DNA from: Fusicatenibacter saccharivorans
Lineage (GTDB): Bacteria; Bacillota; Clostridia; Lachnospirales; Lachnospiraceae
NCBI RefSeq assembly: GCF_015557635.1
Contig: NZ_JADNOP010000003.1
Location: 1-64,000, forward strand
Length of the DNA: 64,000 bases
Reading direction: 5' to 3'
The notes below the pieces were generated by a model. The model had not been told where the DNA came from. It searched no databases and was given only the letters and a program-made list of their open reading frames with translations. The position numbers and the translations under genes were made by a program. Positions 7,991 to 17,216 of this stretch are shown here, one piece after another; position 1 is the first letter of the stretch; each line of letters starts with the position of its first letter.

Positions 7991-8902
7991 ATGAGTAAAG
8001 CAAAAGCAGTATCAACAAATAGAGTAAAAAAATCCAGAGAAGACTGGATTTTCGATATCATCCTGTATACGATCGGCGTGCTTCTGATCATCATTACCCT
8101 GTATCCGATGTACTTCATCGTCATTGCATCGTTCAGTGATCCGGCAGCCGTATCCAACGGACAGATTATGTTCCTTCCAAAAGGAGTTAACTTCAAAGGG
8201 TATAAGCAGCTGGCGAGCTACGCAAAGCTGTGGACCGGCTACCGGAATACGATTGCTTACGTAATTATGGGAACGCTTGTGACACTCGTTGTCAATATTC
8301 CGGCTTCCTACGCGCTTTCCAGAAAGCATTTATATGGAAGAAAATTCTTCACGGCATTTTATCTGATCCCGATGTTCTTCACCGGTGGTCTGATCCCGAC
8401 CTACCTGGCAGTACAGAGATTTCATCTGCTGGATACCTTCTGGGTTATGGTTGTTCCGTTCTCCGTTGTAACGTATTATATCATCGTAGGACGAACATTC
8501 TTTAATAACAGTATCCCGGAGGATCTCTGGGAGGCGGCGCAGCTCGATGGATGCGGATATCTTGGCTTCTTCTTCAAGATTGTCCTTCCACTTTCCAAAG
8601 CCGTTATCGCTGTTATCGCCCTGTGGGCAGCAGTAGGACAGTGGAACTCCTACTTTAATGCATTGATTTATATCCGAAGCGAAAGTCTGCAGCCGCTGCA
8701 GATTGTCCTTCGAAGCATTCTGGTCGGCAATCAGACCATGAGTGCCATGAGTACCGGCGCTGCAGCCGTTGAGGCAAAGCAGATGGCCGACCTCATCAAA
8801 TACGCGATCATCGTGGTTTCCTCCGCGCCGATCATGTGTATGTACCCGTTAGTGCAGAAATACTTCAATCAGGGTGTTATGCTCGGATCACTAAAAGGCT
8901 GA
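7991..8902 (+). CDS. ABC sugar importer permease, YtcP/LplC-type (second subunit)
   Basis: 303 aa with six membrane helices and the EAA loop (EAAQLDGCGYLGFFFKIVLP). It pairs with the upstream permease to form the inner-membrane channel. I prefer ATG 7991, which has GGAG at the right distance, over ATG 7976, which lacks a ribosome binding site. The gap to the upstream gene is 38 nt, so they are cotranscribed. The C-terminus (YFNQGVMLGSLKG) is the usual one for this family. Confidence 0.9.
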   Translation: MSKAKAVSTNRVKKSREDWIFDIILYTIGVLLIIITLYPMYFIVIASFSDPAAVSNGQIMFLPKGVNFKGYKQLASYAKLWTGYRNTIAYVIMGTLVTLVVNIPASYALSRKHLYGRKFFTAFYLIPMFFTGGLIPTYLAVQRFHLLDTFWVMVVPFSVVTYYIIVGRTFFNNSIPEDLWEAAQLDGCGYLGFFFKIVLPLSKAVIAVIALWAAVGQWNSYFNALIYIRSESLQPLQIVLRSILVGNQTMSAMSTGAAAVEAKQMADLIKYAIIVVSSAPIMCMYPLVQKYFNQGVMLGSLKG

Positions 8903-8954
8903 TCCTGCGGACAGGAGAGAAGTATTGCAAATAAAAAATCATAAAGGAGAGATG

Positions 8955-10628
8955 ATGATGCGAAAGAAAACAAAAATGGCCTGGAGCGTTGCTCTTTCGG
9001 CCGCAATGGCAGCCGGACTGCTTGCAGGATGTGGAAGTAATGGAGGAACGGAAAGTAAGAGTGGAAGCACTGCAGCAAGTTCTGCCAAGACAGAATCTTC
9101 TGCCAGTGACACGACAGATACCAGTGACCGCCCAACCTACAAAATTGCAACGGTAAGATGGACCGATACCTGGCCGACCGATTTCCTGCATGAAGGCGTC
9201 ATGAAGGAAATCGAGGACAAGATGAATATCAACATCGACTGGCAGGTTTATTACAACAGTGACTGGTCCGAGCAGAAATCTCTGCTGCTGGCTTCCGGAG
9301 ACCTCCCGGATGCATTCCTTGGATCTATCTGCTTAACACAGGCAGATATGGCACAGAACAAATCGGCATTCCTGGATCTGACAGATCTGATCGAAAAAGA
9401 TATGCCAAACCTGAAAGCAGCCTTTGAGGCTGATCCGGAACTGAAAGCAGTCTGCACCGGCCGTGACGGAAGAATCTACAGCTTACCGAAGAAGCTTCCG
9501 CTTCGTCCGAAGGTTTGCGGCGATGTTATGTGCATCAACCAGGAATGGCTGGATAACTTAGGACTGGAAACTCCGAAGACCTATAAAGAACTGGAAGAGG
9601 TTCTTGTTAAATTTGCGACAGAAGATGCTGACGGCGATGGCGATCCAACCAATGAGATCGGTATCACAAATGCAGCAAGCAGCGGACTGTTAAGCGGTGA
9701 TCTGCGCCACATCCTTTCCCCGTTCGGAACCATGGTAAGCCGTGACGGAAACTACATGGGACTGAATGGCGAAGGAAAACCGGTCTTCATGCCGATGGAA
9801 GAAAATTACAAAGAAGCAGTAAAATGGATGCGTCAGTTATGGGAAGAGGGCGTTGTTGACCCAGAGTACTTCACACAGGATGGCTCCATGCAGACAGCAA
9901 AACAGCAGGCTGATGGCGGTTCTCAGGTAGGTCTTATCTTTGGATGGACTGCAGACGCTCAGGTTGGTCCGAACGTAAATCAGTTTAAGACTCTTGAGGC
10001 AGTAGAAGGCTACGATGGAAACCACTACGTAGAAGCAGCAACCAATTACCTTGATATCTCCGACCGTGAGCTCATGATCTCCAAAGACTGTAAAGATCCT
10101 GACACCCTGCTGAAGTGGGCAGATGAATTTTACACCGATCTTGCATCGTTACAGACCTTCTATGGTTCCGTTGGAAGCCAGATCACAGACAATGGCGACG
10201 GAACCTACAATGTAGATGTACCAAGCGATGGATCTTCTCTGGATACCTCTGCATGGTCCAACTCCTTACGTGATTTCGGTCCGAAATACATGAACGAGGA
10301 TTTCTATGACAAAGTTTCTCTTCCTGAGGATCAGGGCGACGGTGTCAAACTGGCCGATGATGCAATCAATGAGAAATACGTTGATACTGAGAAAAACTGC
10401 GGATTCCCGATGGTTCAGTATACCGACGAAGACCTTTCCAGAATCACGGCAATCGGAACCGATATCTACAAATACGTAGAAGCACAGTATGCTCACTGGG
10501 TAGTAGACGGCGGCATCGATGATGAATGGGATTCCTACATCGATCAGCTGAAAGCTATGGGTATTGATGAGTTCCTCCAGATTCAGACAGATGCTTACAA
10601 TGCATACAAAGAAAATCTGGCAAAATAA
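8955..10628 (+). CDS. Extracellular solute-binding lipoprotein of the LplA/YtcQ type
   Basis: About 557 aa. It has a lipoprotein signal peptide with lipobox LLAGC (Cys at about residue 26), a Ser/Thr-rich tether, then a large family-1 sugar-binding fold (binding-protein start TYKIATVRWTDTW). An acidic calcium-loop-like segment, EDADGDGDPTNE, is typical of LplA homologues. It captures an oligosaccharide outside the membrane for the two permeases upstream. Three ATG codons follow AAGGAGA (8952, 8955, 8958); 8955 has good spacing, but the exact start is uncertain. The neighbouring GH31 enzyme suggests an alpha-linked sugar. Confidence 0.9.
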   Translation: MMRKKTKMAWSVALSAAMAAGLLAGCGSNGGTESKSGSTAASSAKTESSASDTTDTSDRPTYKIATVRWTDTWPTDFLHEGVMKEIEDKMNINIDWQVYYNSDWSEQKSLLLASGDLPDAFLGSICLTQADMAQNKSAFLDLTDLIEKDMPNLKAAFEADPELKAVCTGRDGRIYSLPKKLPLRPKVCGDVMCINQEWLDNLGLETPKTYKELEEVLVKFATEDADGDGDPTNEIGITNAASSGLLSGDLRHILSPFGTMVSRDGNYMGLNGEGKPVFMPMEENYKEAVKWMRQLWEEGVVDPEYFTQDGSMQTAKQQADGGSQVGLIFGWTADAQVGPNVNQFKTLEAVEGYDGNHYVEAATNYLDISDRELMISKDCKDPDTLLKWADEFYTDLASLQTFYGSVGSQITDNGDGTYNVDVPSDGSSLDTSAWSNSLRDFGPKYMNEDFYDKVSLPEDQGDGVKLADDAINEKYVDTEKNCGFPMVQYTDEDLSRITAIGTDIYKYVEAQYAHWVVDGGIDDEWDSYIDQLKAMGIDEFLQIQTDAYNAYKENLAK

Positions 10629-10702
10629 ACAGAAAAAATATTACCTGTAAGAAGCAGGCGTTGATCCGGCGGGTCAATGTCTGAGGTGCAAAACAGCAGG
10701 AG

Positions 10703-10734
10703 AAACGGCAGGCCAGAAATGACCTGCCGTTTTT
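10703..10734 (+). terminator. Terminator between binding protein and glycosidase genes
   Basis: AAACGGCAGG/CCTGCCGTTTTT stem with a 10-nt loop and a short T-run. It lies 20 nt before the start codon of the GH31 gene, so it probably attenuates transcription and sets a high importer-to-enzyme ratio. Confidence 0.75.
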
Positions 10735-10754
10735 GAAAAAAGGAGGATTTTTAC

Positions 10755-12800
10755 ATGTTTTGGGAAAAAGAGGGTAAGTTAATTTATTCTTACGATGGCG
10801 AGACCGTCTGCATCGAAGCGTGGGGAAAAGATGCACTGCGTGTGCGCGCGACAAAAAATCGAAGCTTTACCGGCCGCGACTGGGCGCTGGAAGCAAAGGA
10901 CGCGCATGCGGGAGAGGTTGAAATCTTTGAGGATCCATCAGCAAAAGGCGGAGCCTTTGCCAATATGTACGAGGGAACGGATACTTCCTACGGAAAAATC
11001 ACAAATGGAAAGCTTCATGCAGTGATCGATTCCGGCAGCGTCATTACGTTCTATCATGAGGATGGAAGAGTTCTGTTAAAGGAGCATTTCCGCCGTCTGC
11101 GCGATGAGGAAAGCATGCCGCTCAACATCATGGGACGCGAGTACAGCAACGGCGTCGGGGATAATTTCCGTATTGTAACGCGGTTTGTAGCAAGAAAAGG
11201 TGAGAAAATCTTCGGAATGGGACAGTATCAGCAGCATGAGCTGGATCTGAAGGGCTGTATGCTGGAGCTGGCACAGAGAAACTCACAGGTCAGTGTTCCG
11301 TTTTATCTTTCCAGTATCGGCTACGGCTTCTTATGGAACAATCCGGGCGTCGGACAGGTGATGTTTGCGAATAATGGAACGGAATGGGTAACAGAATCCG
11401 GGAAAGAAATCGATTATCTTGTGATTGCAGGTGATACGCCTGCCGAGATCGAGGAGAATTATATGACGCTGACCGGAAAACCGCCGATGATGCCGGAGTA
11501 CGGTATGGGCTTCTGGCAGTGCAAGCTCCGCTACTGGAACCAGGAGCAGCTCTTGTCTGTAGCAAGAAAATACAAAGAGCTTGGCGTACCGCTTGATGTG
11601 ATTGTCGTCGATTTCTTCCACTGGACGAAGCAGGGCGAGTTCAAATTTGATCCGAAATACTGGCCGGATGTGCCGGGCATGTGCCGCGAATTAAAGGAGA
11701 TGGGAATTCAGGTTGTTGTGTCGGTATGGCCGACCGTTGACATTTATTCCGAAAACTTCGAGGAGATGAAAGAGAAGGGCTATCTGGTTCGCACGGAGCA
11801 CGGTGTACCGCTGACGATGCTCTGCGGCGGAAATGAAGTTTTCTTCGATGCGACTAACCCGGATGCAAGAACATATGTCTGGGAGAAGATCAAGAAAAAT
11901 TATTATGATCAGGGTGCCAAGCTCTTCTGGCTGGATGTGGCAGAGCCGGAATACAGCGTTTATGATTTCAAGAACTACCGTTATCAGCTCGGAAGCGTAC
12001 AGGAGGTCGGAAATATTTATCCGAAATATTATCTGAAAGCGTTCTATGACGGCATGACGGCAGAAGGCGATACCATGCCGATCAGCCTGATCCGTTCTGC
12101 CTGGGCAGGCAGCGCGAAATATGGTGCACTCGTATGGTCTGGCGATATTGTAAGTACCTTCGAGTGCTTCCAACGTCAGGTACAGGCAGGTCTTAACATG
12201 GCGGTTGCCGGTATTCCGTGGTGGACCACTGATATCGGCGGCTTCCACGGCGCAAGAACCGATGACCCGGATTTCCATCGTCTGTACATCCGCTGGTTTG
12301 AGTACGGATGCTTCTGCCCTGTCATGCGTCTGCACGGAAACCGCAACCCACAGGAGGGCTACGGTGCAGAACAGATCGGATCCGGCAGTGACAATGAGAT
12401 CTGGAGCTTTAGCGATGAGGCATATGAGATTTCAAAGAAATACATTTTCCTGCGTGAGCGCCTGAGAGATTATATCCGGGTACAGATGAAGAAAGCACAT
12501 GAGGACGGAACCCCGGTGATGCGGCCTGTTTTCTATGATTTCCCGGCCGATCAGGAAAGCTGGAATGTGGAGGACGCTTATCTGTTTGGACCGGATCTCT
12601 ATGTTGCACCTGTGATGGAGGATCACATAACGGAGCGCGAGGTTTATCTCCCGGATGGAACGGCATGGTTTAACGCATGGACCGGAGAAAAGTATGAGGG
12701 AGGACAGAACGTAACGGTTGCTGCACCGATGGATATCATTCCGGTATTCGTAAGGGAAGGAGCAGATACAGAACATCTGCTGAACATTTTTTCTGAATAA
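10755..12800 (+). CDS. GH31 family glycosidase, alpha-xylosidase-like
   Basis: 681 aa. An N-terminal beta-sandwich (residues 1-250) is followed by the GH31 (beta/alpha)8 barrel. The nucleophile motif is FWLDVAEPE (Asp394), and the probable acid/base is in WWTTDIGGF (Asp493). The WLDxxEPE form is seen in alpha-xylosidases and related enzymes rather than in the WNDMNEP alpha-glucosidases. There is no signal peptide, so it should act in the cytoplasm on the sugar imported by the upstream ABC system. A strong AAGGAGG lies 8 nt before the start. The substrate is not settled: alpha-xyloside or alpha-glucoside. Confidence 0.88.
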   Translation: MFWEKEGKLIYSYDGETVCIEAWGKDALRVRATKNRSFTGRDWALEAKDAHAGEVEIFEDPSAKGGAFANMYEGTDTSYGKITNGKLHAVIDSGSVITFYHEDGRVLLKEHFRRLRDEESMPLNIMGREYSNGVGDNFRIVTRFVARKGEKIFGMGQYQQHELDLKGCMLELAQRNSQVSVPFYLSSIGYGFLWNNPGVGQVMFANNGTEWVTESGKEIDYLVIAGDTPAEIEENYMTLTGKPPMMPEYGMGFWQCKLRYWNQEQLLSVARKYKELGVPLDVIVVDFFHWTKQGEFKFDPKYWPDVPGMCRELKEMGIQVVVSVWPTVDIYSENFEEMKEKGYLVRTEHGVPLTMLCGGNEVFFDATNPDARTYVWEKIKKNYYDQGAKLFWLDVAEPEYSVYDFKNYRYQLGSVQEVGNIYPKYYLKAFYDGMTAEGDTMPISLIRSAWAGSAKYGALVWSGDIVSTFECFQRQVQAGLNMAVAGIPWWTTDIGGFHGARTDDPDFHRLYIRWFEYGCFCPVMRLHGNRNPQEGYGAEQIGSGSDNEIWSFSDEAYEISKKYIFLRERLRDYIRVQMKKAHEDGTPVMRPVFYDFPADQESWNVEDAYLFGPDLYVAPVMEDHITEREVYLPDGTAWFNAWTGEKYEGGQNVTVAAPMDIIPVFVREGADTEHLLNIFSE

Positions 12801-12805
12801 GAGAA

Positions 12806-12840
12806 TGTTACCGCTCACCGGTAGCAGGCGAACGGTAACA
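12806..12840. repeat. Dispersed TGTTAC-armed hairpin
   Basis: TGTTACCG and CGGTAACA arms enclose a 19-nt loop. The arms belong to the same TGTTAC...GTAACA type as hairpins at 23592 and 30484. There is no T-run, so it is not a simple terminator. Confidence 0.5.
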
Positions 12841-13036
12841 AAGAATCCTGTTCTTGCCATGTGAAACACGGACTCTGCATGGACAAAGCAAAAAAATGTG
12901 ATATAATGGACTGTGTTACAAAGAACATAGCTGCAAATATATTCCGTGAGTGTAAAATGACTGCCGGAGCTGCGCGGTAAGGTGCGGCGTCCGGCAGTCG
13001 CTCTGCAGAAAGAAAAAAGGAGGGGTGGATGCGCTT

Positions 13037-14791
13037 ATGAATTTCTGGCAGAAAGGAAAACGAAGGATGCTGCATAGCGTTCGAATACGCAGTATGAAGG
13101 ATACGTCCCTGCGGCTTGGAACTCCGGTTTTTCTGGTCCTGATGGGGCTTGTTGTCTGCCTGCTCTGGGGCGTTTGGGAAAACCGCAAGCTGGCAGATAA
13201 ATACATTGCCGATACGGCAAAGCTCTATGTCGATCAGATCAACCGTGATATGTCGCAGATCAACAGTGAACTGATCTATCTGCTGGATTCTGACAGCAAC
13301 ATCAAAGAAATCCCGGATCAGATAACATCGACAGATGCTCAGTATTATGAAATGGAGCAGACGCTGCGGGAGCGAAACCGCGTGCTGAAGATCCGTTACC
13401 ATGAGATACAGACCTTCTTTGTCTACGGCCAGAAAGCCAATGTTCTGATTACGGACAGCGGAACTATGTTTACCGAGAGTAAGGGAATGACAACGCTGAA
13501 TCAGATGCTGATGTCCTATCTGCAGATTATGACATCCAAGGATTCGATCAGCACACAATGGACCGTGATTACGTTTGGCGACGACGACTATATTGTCGGC
13601 TGGTACGCGAAAAACAAAAAAGTTATCGGCTGCGTCATCAATCTGAATCTGATTTTCCGGACCATCCGCGCCAAAACAGAGGAGTATGATGTCATTCCGT
13701 TTATGGTAGATGCCAGAGGGCGCGTGATGACGCAGGCAGACACATCGGAAAAATATAAGAATGAGATTATCGATTTTTCCAAAGCGGGAAAGAAAAAGGA
13801 GAAAAATGCGACGGTCTATTCCTACCAGCTTGGCACGGTCGGAAAAATCAATCTTATGGTTCTTCCGGGAGGAGGTATTCTTGAGAATGTACTGATTATG
13901 CAGATTGCATTCGTCGTCCTGATCGCGGTTCTTCTGATTGTCTGCGCACTGGAAATTACAGCATATTACCACCGGATTCTGGAACCGCTGGAAAAATTCG
14001 GACAAAAACTGGAGGAGCTGGAAAAAGAACAGAGTCTGAATGACGATGGAAGCAACAATCTGTTAGAGCTGGAGTCTGTGAGCGGCAAATTCAAGGAACT
14101 GCTGCGGAAAATACAGGGATTGAAAATTGCAATCTACGAAAAAGAGCTTGCCGAACAGAAAGCCGAGCTGGAATACACGCAGGAACAGATCAAGCCGCAT
14201 TTTTTCCTGAACTGCCTGAGCCTGATCCATGGCATTGCGGATAAGAATAACGAAGGCGAGATCGTTGAGATCACAACGGTGCTGTCCGACTATATGCGCT
14301 ACATTTTCCAGGATTCCAAGAAGCAGCGCGATGTGGAGGAAGAGCTGGAACACATTGAGGCATATATCCGCATCCAGAAGCTGCGGTACGGAGAAGAAGC
14401 CTTTTCCTTTGAAGCAACGACGGATGGTGATATCGGAGAATGGAAGGTTCCGTCTCTTCTGCTACAGACACTGGTGGAAAACTCCGTAGTACACGGTGTA
14501 TCCCTGGACCGGAAGAGCGAGATTTCCCTGTATCTGACAAATGAAACGTACGAGGACGGTGAGTACCTCTATATCTGTATTTCCGACACCGGAAACGGAT
14601 TTTCGAAAGAGGCACTGGATGCAATCGAAAACGACACGCCTATCATCTACCACGGCCGTCACCATGTCGGCATCTCCAATATAAAACGCCGCCTGGCGCT
14701 GATGTACGGCGAACGGGCGAGCATTACGTGCTCCAATATGGATGAAAATTACGGAGCCGTCGTAGAGGTGCGGTTGCCGAAAACAGAATAA
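13037..14791 (+). CDS. YesM-type sensor histidine kinase
   Basis: 584 aa. Two membrane helices (about residues 27-47 and 290-318) flank an extracellular dCache-like sensor. A HAMP-like linker follows, then the His_kinase domain with phosphoacceptor His388 in EQIKPHFFLNCL. The HATPase domain has N-box LVENSVVHG and G-box SDTGNGFS, with the late GISNIKRRL motif typical of YesM/LytS kinases. It should phosphorylate the YesN regulator at 5194 in response to the transported sugar or to binding protein. The start is ATG 13037 behind AGGAGGGG; the spacing is a little long. Confidence 0.9.
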   Translation: MNFWQKGKRRMLHSVRIRSMKDTSLRLGTPVFLVLMGLVVCLLWGVWENRKLADKYIADTAKLYVDQINRDMSQINSELIYLLDSDSNIKEIPDQITSTDAQYYEMEQTLRERNRVLKIRYHEIQTFFVYGQKANVLITDSGTMFTESKGMTTLNQMLMSYLQIMTSKDSISTQWTVITFGDDDYIVGWYAKNKKVIGCVINLNLIFRTIRAKTEEYDVIPFMVDARGRVMTQADTSEKYKNEIIDFSKAGKKKEKNATVYSYQLGTVGKINLMVLPGGGILENVLIMQIAFVVLIAVLLIVCALEITAYYHRILEPLEKFGQKLEELEKEQSLNDDGSNNLLELESVSGKFKELLRKIQGLKIAIYEKELAEQKAELEYTQEQIKPHFFLNCLSLIHGIADKNNEGEIVEITTVLSDYMRYIFQDSKKQRDVEEELEHIEAYIRIQKLRYGEEAFSFEATTDGDIGEWKVPSLLLQTLVENSVVHGVSLDRKSEISLYLTNETYEDGEYLYICISDTGNGFSKEALDAIENDTPIIYHGRHHVGISNIKRRLALMYGERASITCSNMDENYGAVVEVRLPKTE

Positions 14792-14801
14792 AGCGAAAAG
14801 A

Positions 14802-14846
14802 AAAAAGGCGGGAACCCGGAGAAACATAGAGGGTTCCCGCCTTTTT
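14802..14846 (+). terminator. Terminator of the sensor kinase gene
   Basis: AAAAAGGCGGGAACCC/GGTTCCCGCCTTTTT, a 15-bp stem with a T-run, 10 nt after the stop codon. Confidence 0.9.
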
Positions 14847-14851
14847 GCGTG

Positions 14852-14900
14852 AAAAAACTGCAGGAGCTTCCGGAACCTGATGGCTCCGGGAAGCTCCTGC
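14852..14900 (-). terminator. Terminator of the GH31 gene on the minus strand
   Basis: Stem GCAGGAGCTTCC/GGAAGCTCCTGC (14860-14900). Read on the minus strand it ends in six T residues (14852-14857). Together with the plus-strand terminator it insulates two convergent genes. Confidence 0.85.
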
Positions 14901-14934
14901 AAAAGGGGAGATGATTCAAAAACTGTTTTCTGTA

Positions 14935-16887
14935 TCAGATACGGGAAACTCCGTCATCGGTATAACGCTCATAGGAAGCGCCTTCGTATCCGACCATGCG
15001 GATGCTTTCCTCTTTGATATCCGGTACGGATTCTGCAAAATCGGCAACCGGGATTGCGCAGCCTTTGCGGATGAAGAGCGGAACCTCATTCAGGGCAACT
15101 TCTACATAGTGGATACCTTTCGGAAGAATCTCCTGGAACATGTTTCCGTTGCCGAGAAATTTTACAAACATCATTTCTTCCGGCAGATATACGTAACGGC
15201 CGATGGCATTCTGGGTGTAAACCGGTGCGATCATGATCTCATTACCGATCATCAACTGATCTTCTGTATTTCTTGCCAGCTTGTCATCCGGGTAAACGAA
15301 GGCAAGCGGTTTGAAGTACATATCATCGTTTAAAGCAGCCTTCATGTACTCGCTGTACAGATACGGAACGAGGCGGTAGCGGACGCCGATGACGTTGCGG
15401 AAGTCCTCGATATGCTCAAACTGGTAAGGTTCCTGCTCACGTGTTCCAAGTGCGGCATGGTTTCTCATCAGAGGAGTGAAAACACCAAGTGCCAGCCAGC
15501 GGAGCAGCAGGTCTCTTGTGGTATTTGCACCGAATCCGCCGAGGTCGGCTCCGGTATAGAGGAAACCGCACATGTTGAGGGACGGCATCATCTTCAGGTT
15601 CAGCAGGATGTGTGACCACCACGAGCAGTTGTCTCCGGTCCAGATTCCACCGTAACGGTGCATGCCGATGTAGGAAGAACGGGAGAACATCAGGATTCGC
15701 TTATCCGGGGAAATTCGTTCAAAAGCTTCACCGGCAGAACGGGTCATGTTGTAGCCAAACAGATTGTGTACCTTGTCATGGCGGACCTGTTCGCCGTTTA
15801 CGTTGTGATAGAAGCGTTTATAGTCCTCATGGTTGTTTGCCAGTGCCTGAAGCTTTCCGCCTACCATGTAGTGCGGAACCTCCGGGTCACCTTCCACATA
15901 TTTCTTTGCAGTCTCCTTGAAATCAGCAAGGCCTTCCTGGGAATAGAAGATGGATGGCTCGTTCATGTCATTCCAGAAGGCATCGATTCCCTTGGAAACG
16001 AGAACATCGTATTTGTCACCAAACCATTTTCTGGCATCTGCATTTAAGACATCCGGGAAATGAGTCCAGCCCGGCCATACAGTAGCTTCGAAGTAGGAGC
16101 CATCCTCGCGGCGGCAGAAGTAGCCTTTTTCACAGCCCTCTTCGTAAATGTCATAACCCTCTTCGACTTTCACACCGGCATCGATGATCGGAACGAGATG
16201 GATCTTTTCTTTTTTCATATCCTGTACAAATCCCTCGAAATCCGGGAAACGTTCTTCATTTACGGTGAAGTCCTTGTAATCCTGCATGTAGTCAATATCC
16301 ATGTAAACCATATCGAGCGGCACATGGTTTTCGCGGTATTTTTTCACTACCGTGCGGAAATCATCCTCTGTTTTGTAGCCCCAGCGGCTCTGACCGTAAC
16401 CGAAAGCAAACTTCGGAGCAATGTAGCTGCGTCCGATAATGCCACGGAACTGTTTTACGATATCAAGATCGGAATCACCGGTGATCATGTAAACGTAGAG
16501 ATCTGCGTTTTCGCAGGAAACGGTCATCGTATCGGAAGTTGTGTAGCCGATATCGAAACGCAGGGTGCCCGGATAATCGAAGAAGAATCCTACGTGTGTC
16601 TTGCCGGAGATGATGATGAAGTTGTGTGCTGCATACAGAGAGGTTTTGCTCTCTACGTGGTTTGGATCATCAGCGCAGTCACTGATGTAAAGAAAGCCGC
16701 GTTTGTTGATACCGCGGTTGGCTTCGCCAAGTCCGAATACCATGTCATCGTCAGCAAGTTTTGTGGTGAAGGAGAAGCCGTTCTCGGTGGAGAAGGTACC
16801 GTAATCCGGGTTTCCTTCAGAAGAGGGGATCTTTTTTACAACGGCTTCGGTTTCAAATGGGGTTCCGTAGACAAATTTTTTTACCAT
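14935..16887 (-). CDS. GH31 family alpha-glucosidase
   Basis: 650 aa. It has the full GH31 core: substrate-loop KFAFGYGQSRWGY, nucleophile motif FWNDMNEPSIF, and WTGDNCSWW carrying the likely acid/base Asp. WNDMNEP is the signature of alpha-glucosidases of the glucosidase II/MalZ type. No signal peptide is seen, so it is probably cytoplasmic. AAGGAGGATG precedes the start. It is convergent with the sensor kinase and lies downstream of the AraC gene at 17215 on the same strand, separated by a structured repeat and its own promoter. It probably cleaves maltose- or isomaltose-type oligosaccharides. Confidence 0.9.
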   Translation of the reverse strand: MVKKFVYGTPFETEAVVKKIPSSEGNPDYGTFSTENGFSFTTKLADDDMVFGLGEANRGINKRGFLYISDCADDPNHVESKTSLYAAHNFIIISGKTHVGFFFDYPGTLRFDIGYTTSDTMTVSCENADLYVYMITGDSDLDIVKQFRGIIGRSYIAPKFAFGYGQSRWGYKTEDDFRTVVKKYRENHVPLDMVYMDIDYMQDYKDFTVNEERFPDFEGFVQDMKKEKIHLVPIIDAGVKVEEGYDIYEEGCEKGYFCRREDGSYFEATVWPGWTHFPDVLNADARKWFGDKYDVLVSKGIDAFWNDMNEPSIFYSQEGLADFKETAKKYVEGDPEVPHYMVGGKLQALANNHEDYKRFYHNVNGEQVRHDKVHNLFGYNMTRSAGEAFERISPDKRILMFSRSSYIGMHRYGGIWTGDNCSWWSHILLNLKMMPSLNMCGFLYTGADLGGFGANTTRDLLLRWLALGVFTPLMRNHAALGTREQEPYQFEHIEDFRNVIGVRYRLVPYLYSEYMKAALNDDMYFKPLAFVYPDDKLARNTEDQLMIGNEIMIAPVYTQNAIGRYVYLPEEMMFVKFLGNGNMFQEILPKGIHYVEVALNEVPLFIRKGCAIPVADFAESVPDIKEESIRMVGYEGASYERYTDDGVSRI

Positions 16888-16959
16888 GTCATCCTCCTTG
16901 TAACATAAATGGAAAATATAGTGTTTTGGTGAGGTTTAGCGCAACACCTTTATAATTTT

Positions 16960-16987
16960 ATTATAACAGGGATCAGGAAAATGTCTA
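16960..16987 (-). promoter_or_regulatory. Promoter of the alpha-glucosidase gene
   Basis: On the minus strand TAGACA (16982-16987), a 16-nt spacer and a perfect TATAAT (16960-16965), about 70 nt before the start codon. Confidence 0.6.
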
Positions 16988-17007
16988 GCAAAAATCATCC
17001 TTTTTTT

Positions 17008-17216
17008 AACCGAATCAAGTAAGTCCCCTGCTTCCATTGCGAAAAGCAATAAGCAGTGGGTGGGGACTTGCTTGTATCAGGAGTGGTACAAGCCACTCCT
17101 GATAAGCTGCGAAGCAGCTATTCGGTTATGAGCAAGTAGCGAAGCGGATTGCGAATATCCGCTTTGACCAAAAAACGCGGTAACTGCGCAGAGTCATGCG
17201 AAATGGAAGAAAAATC
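17008..17216. repeat. Structured intergenic repeat with a four-helix junction
   Basis: The closing stem AACCGAAT/ATTCGGTT (17008-17015 with 17120-17127) encloses three stems packed with no unpaired junction bases: 13 bp (17016-17028 with 17062-17074, itself containing an inner TGCTT/AAGCA and ATTGC/GCAAT hairpin), a perfect 11 bp (17075-17085 with 17094-17104) and 6 bp (17105-17110 with 17114-17119). A further AGCGGA/TCCGCT hairpin follows, then a 38-nt block matching 6919-6957. It fills the gap between the AraC and GH31 genes. It looks like a mobile non-coding repeat; I cannot name the family. Confidence 0.6.

Noticed and set aside
12815-14005. 396-codon open frame on the minus strand
   Set aside because: It lies wholly opposite the YesM kinase, has no ribosome binding site and shows no protein-like domain; it arises from the kinase codon pattern.
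16060-16908. 282-codon plus-strand open frame
   Set aside because: Antisense to the GH31 alpha-glucosidase, which has clear catalytic motifs and a strong ribosome binding site.
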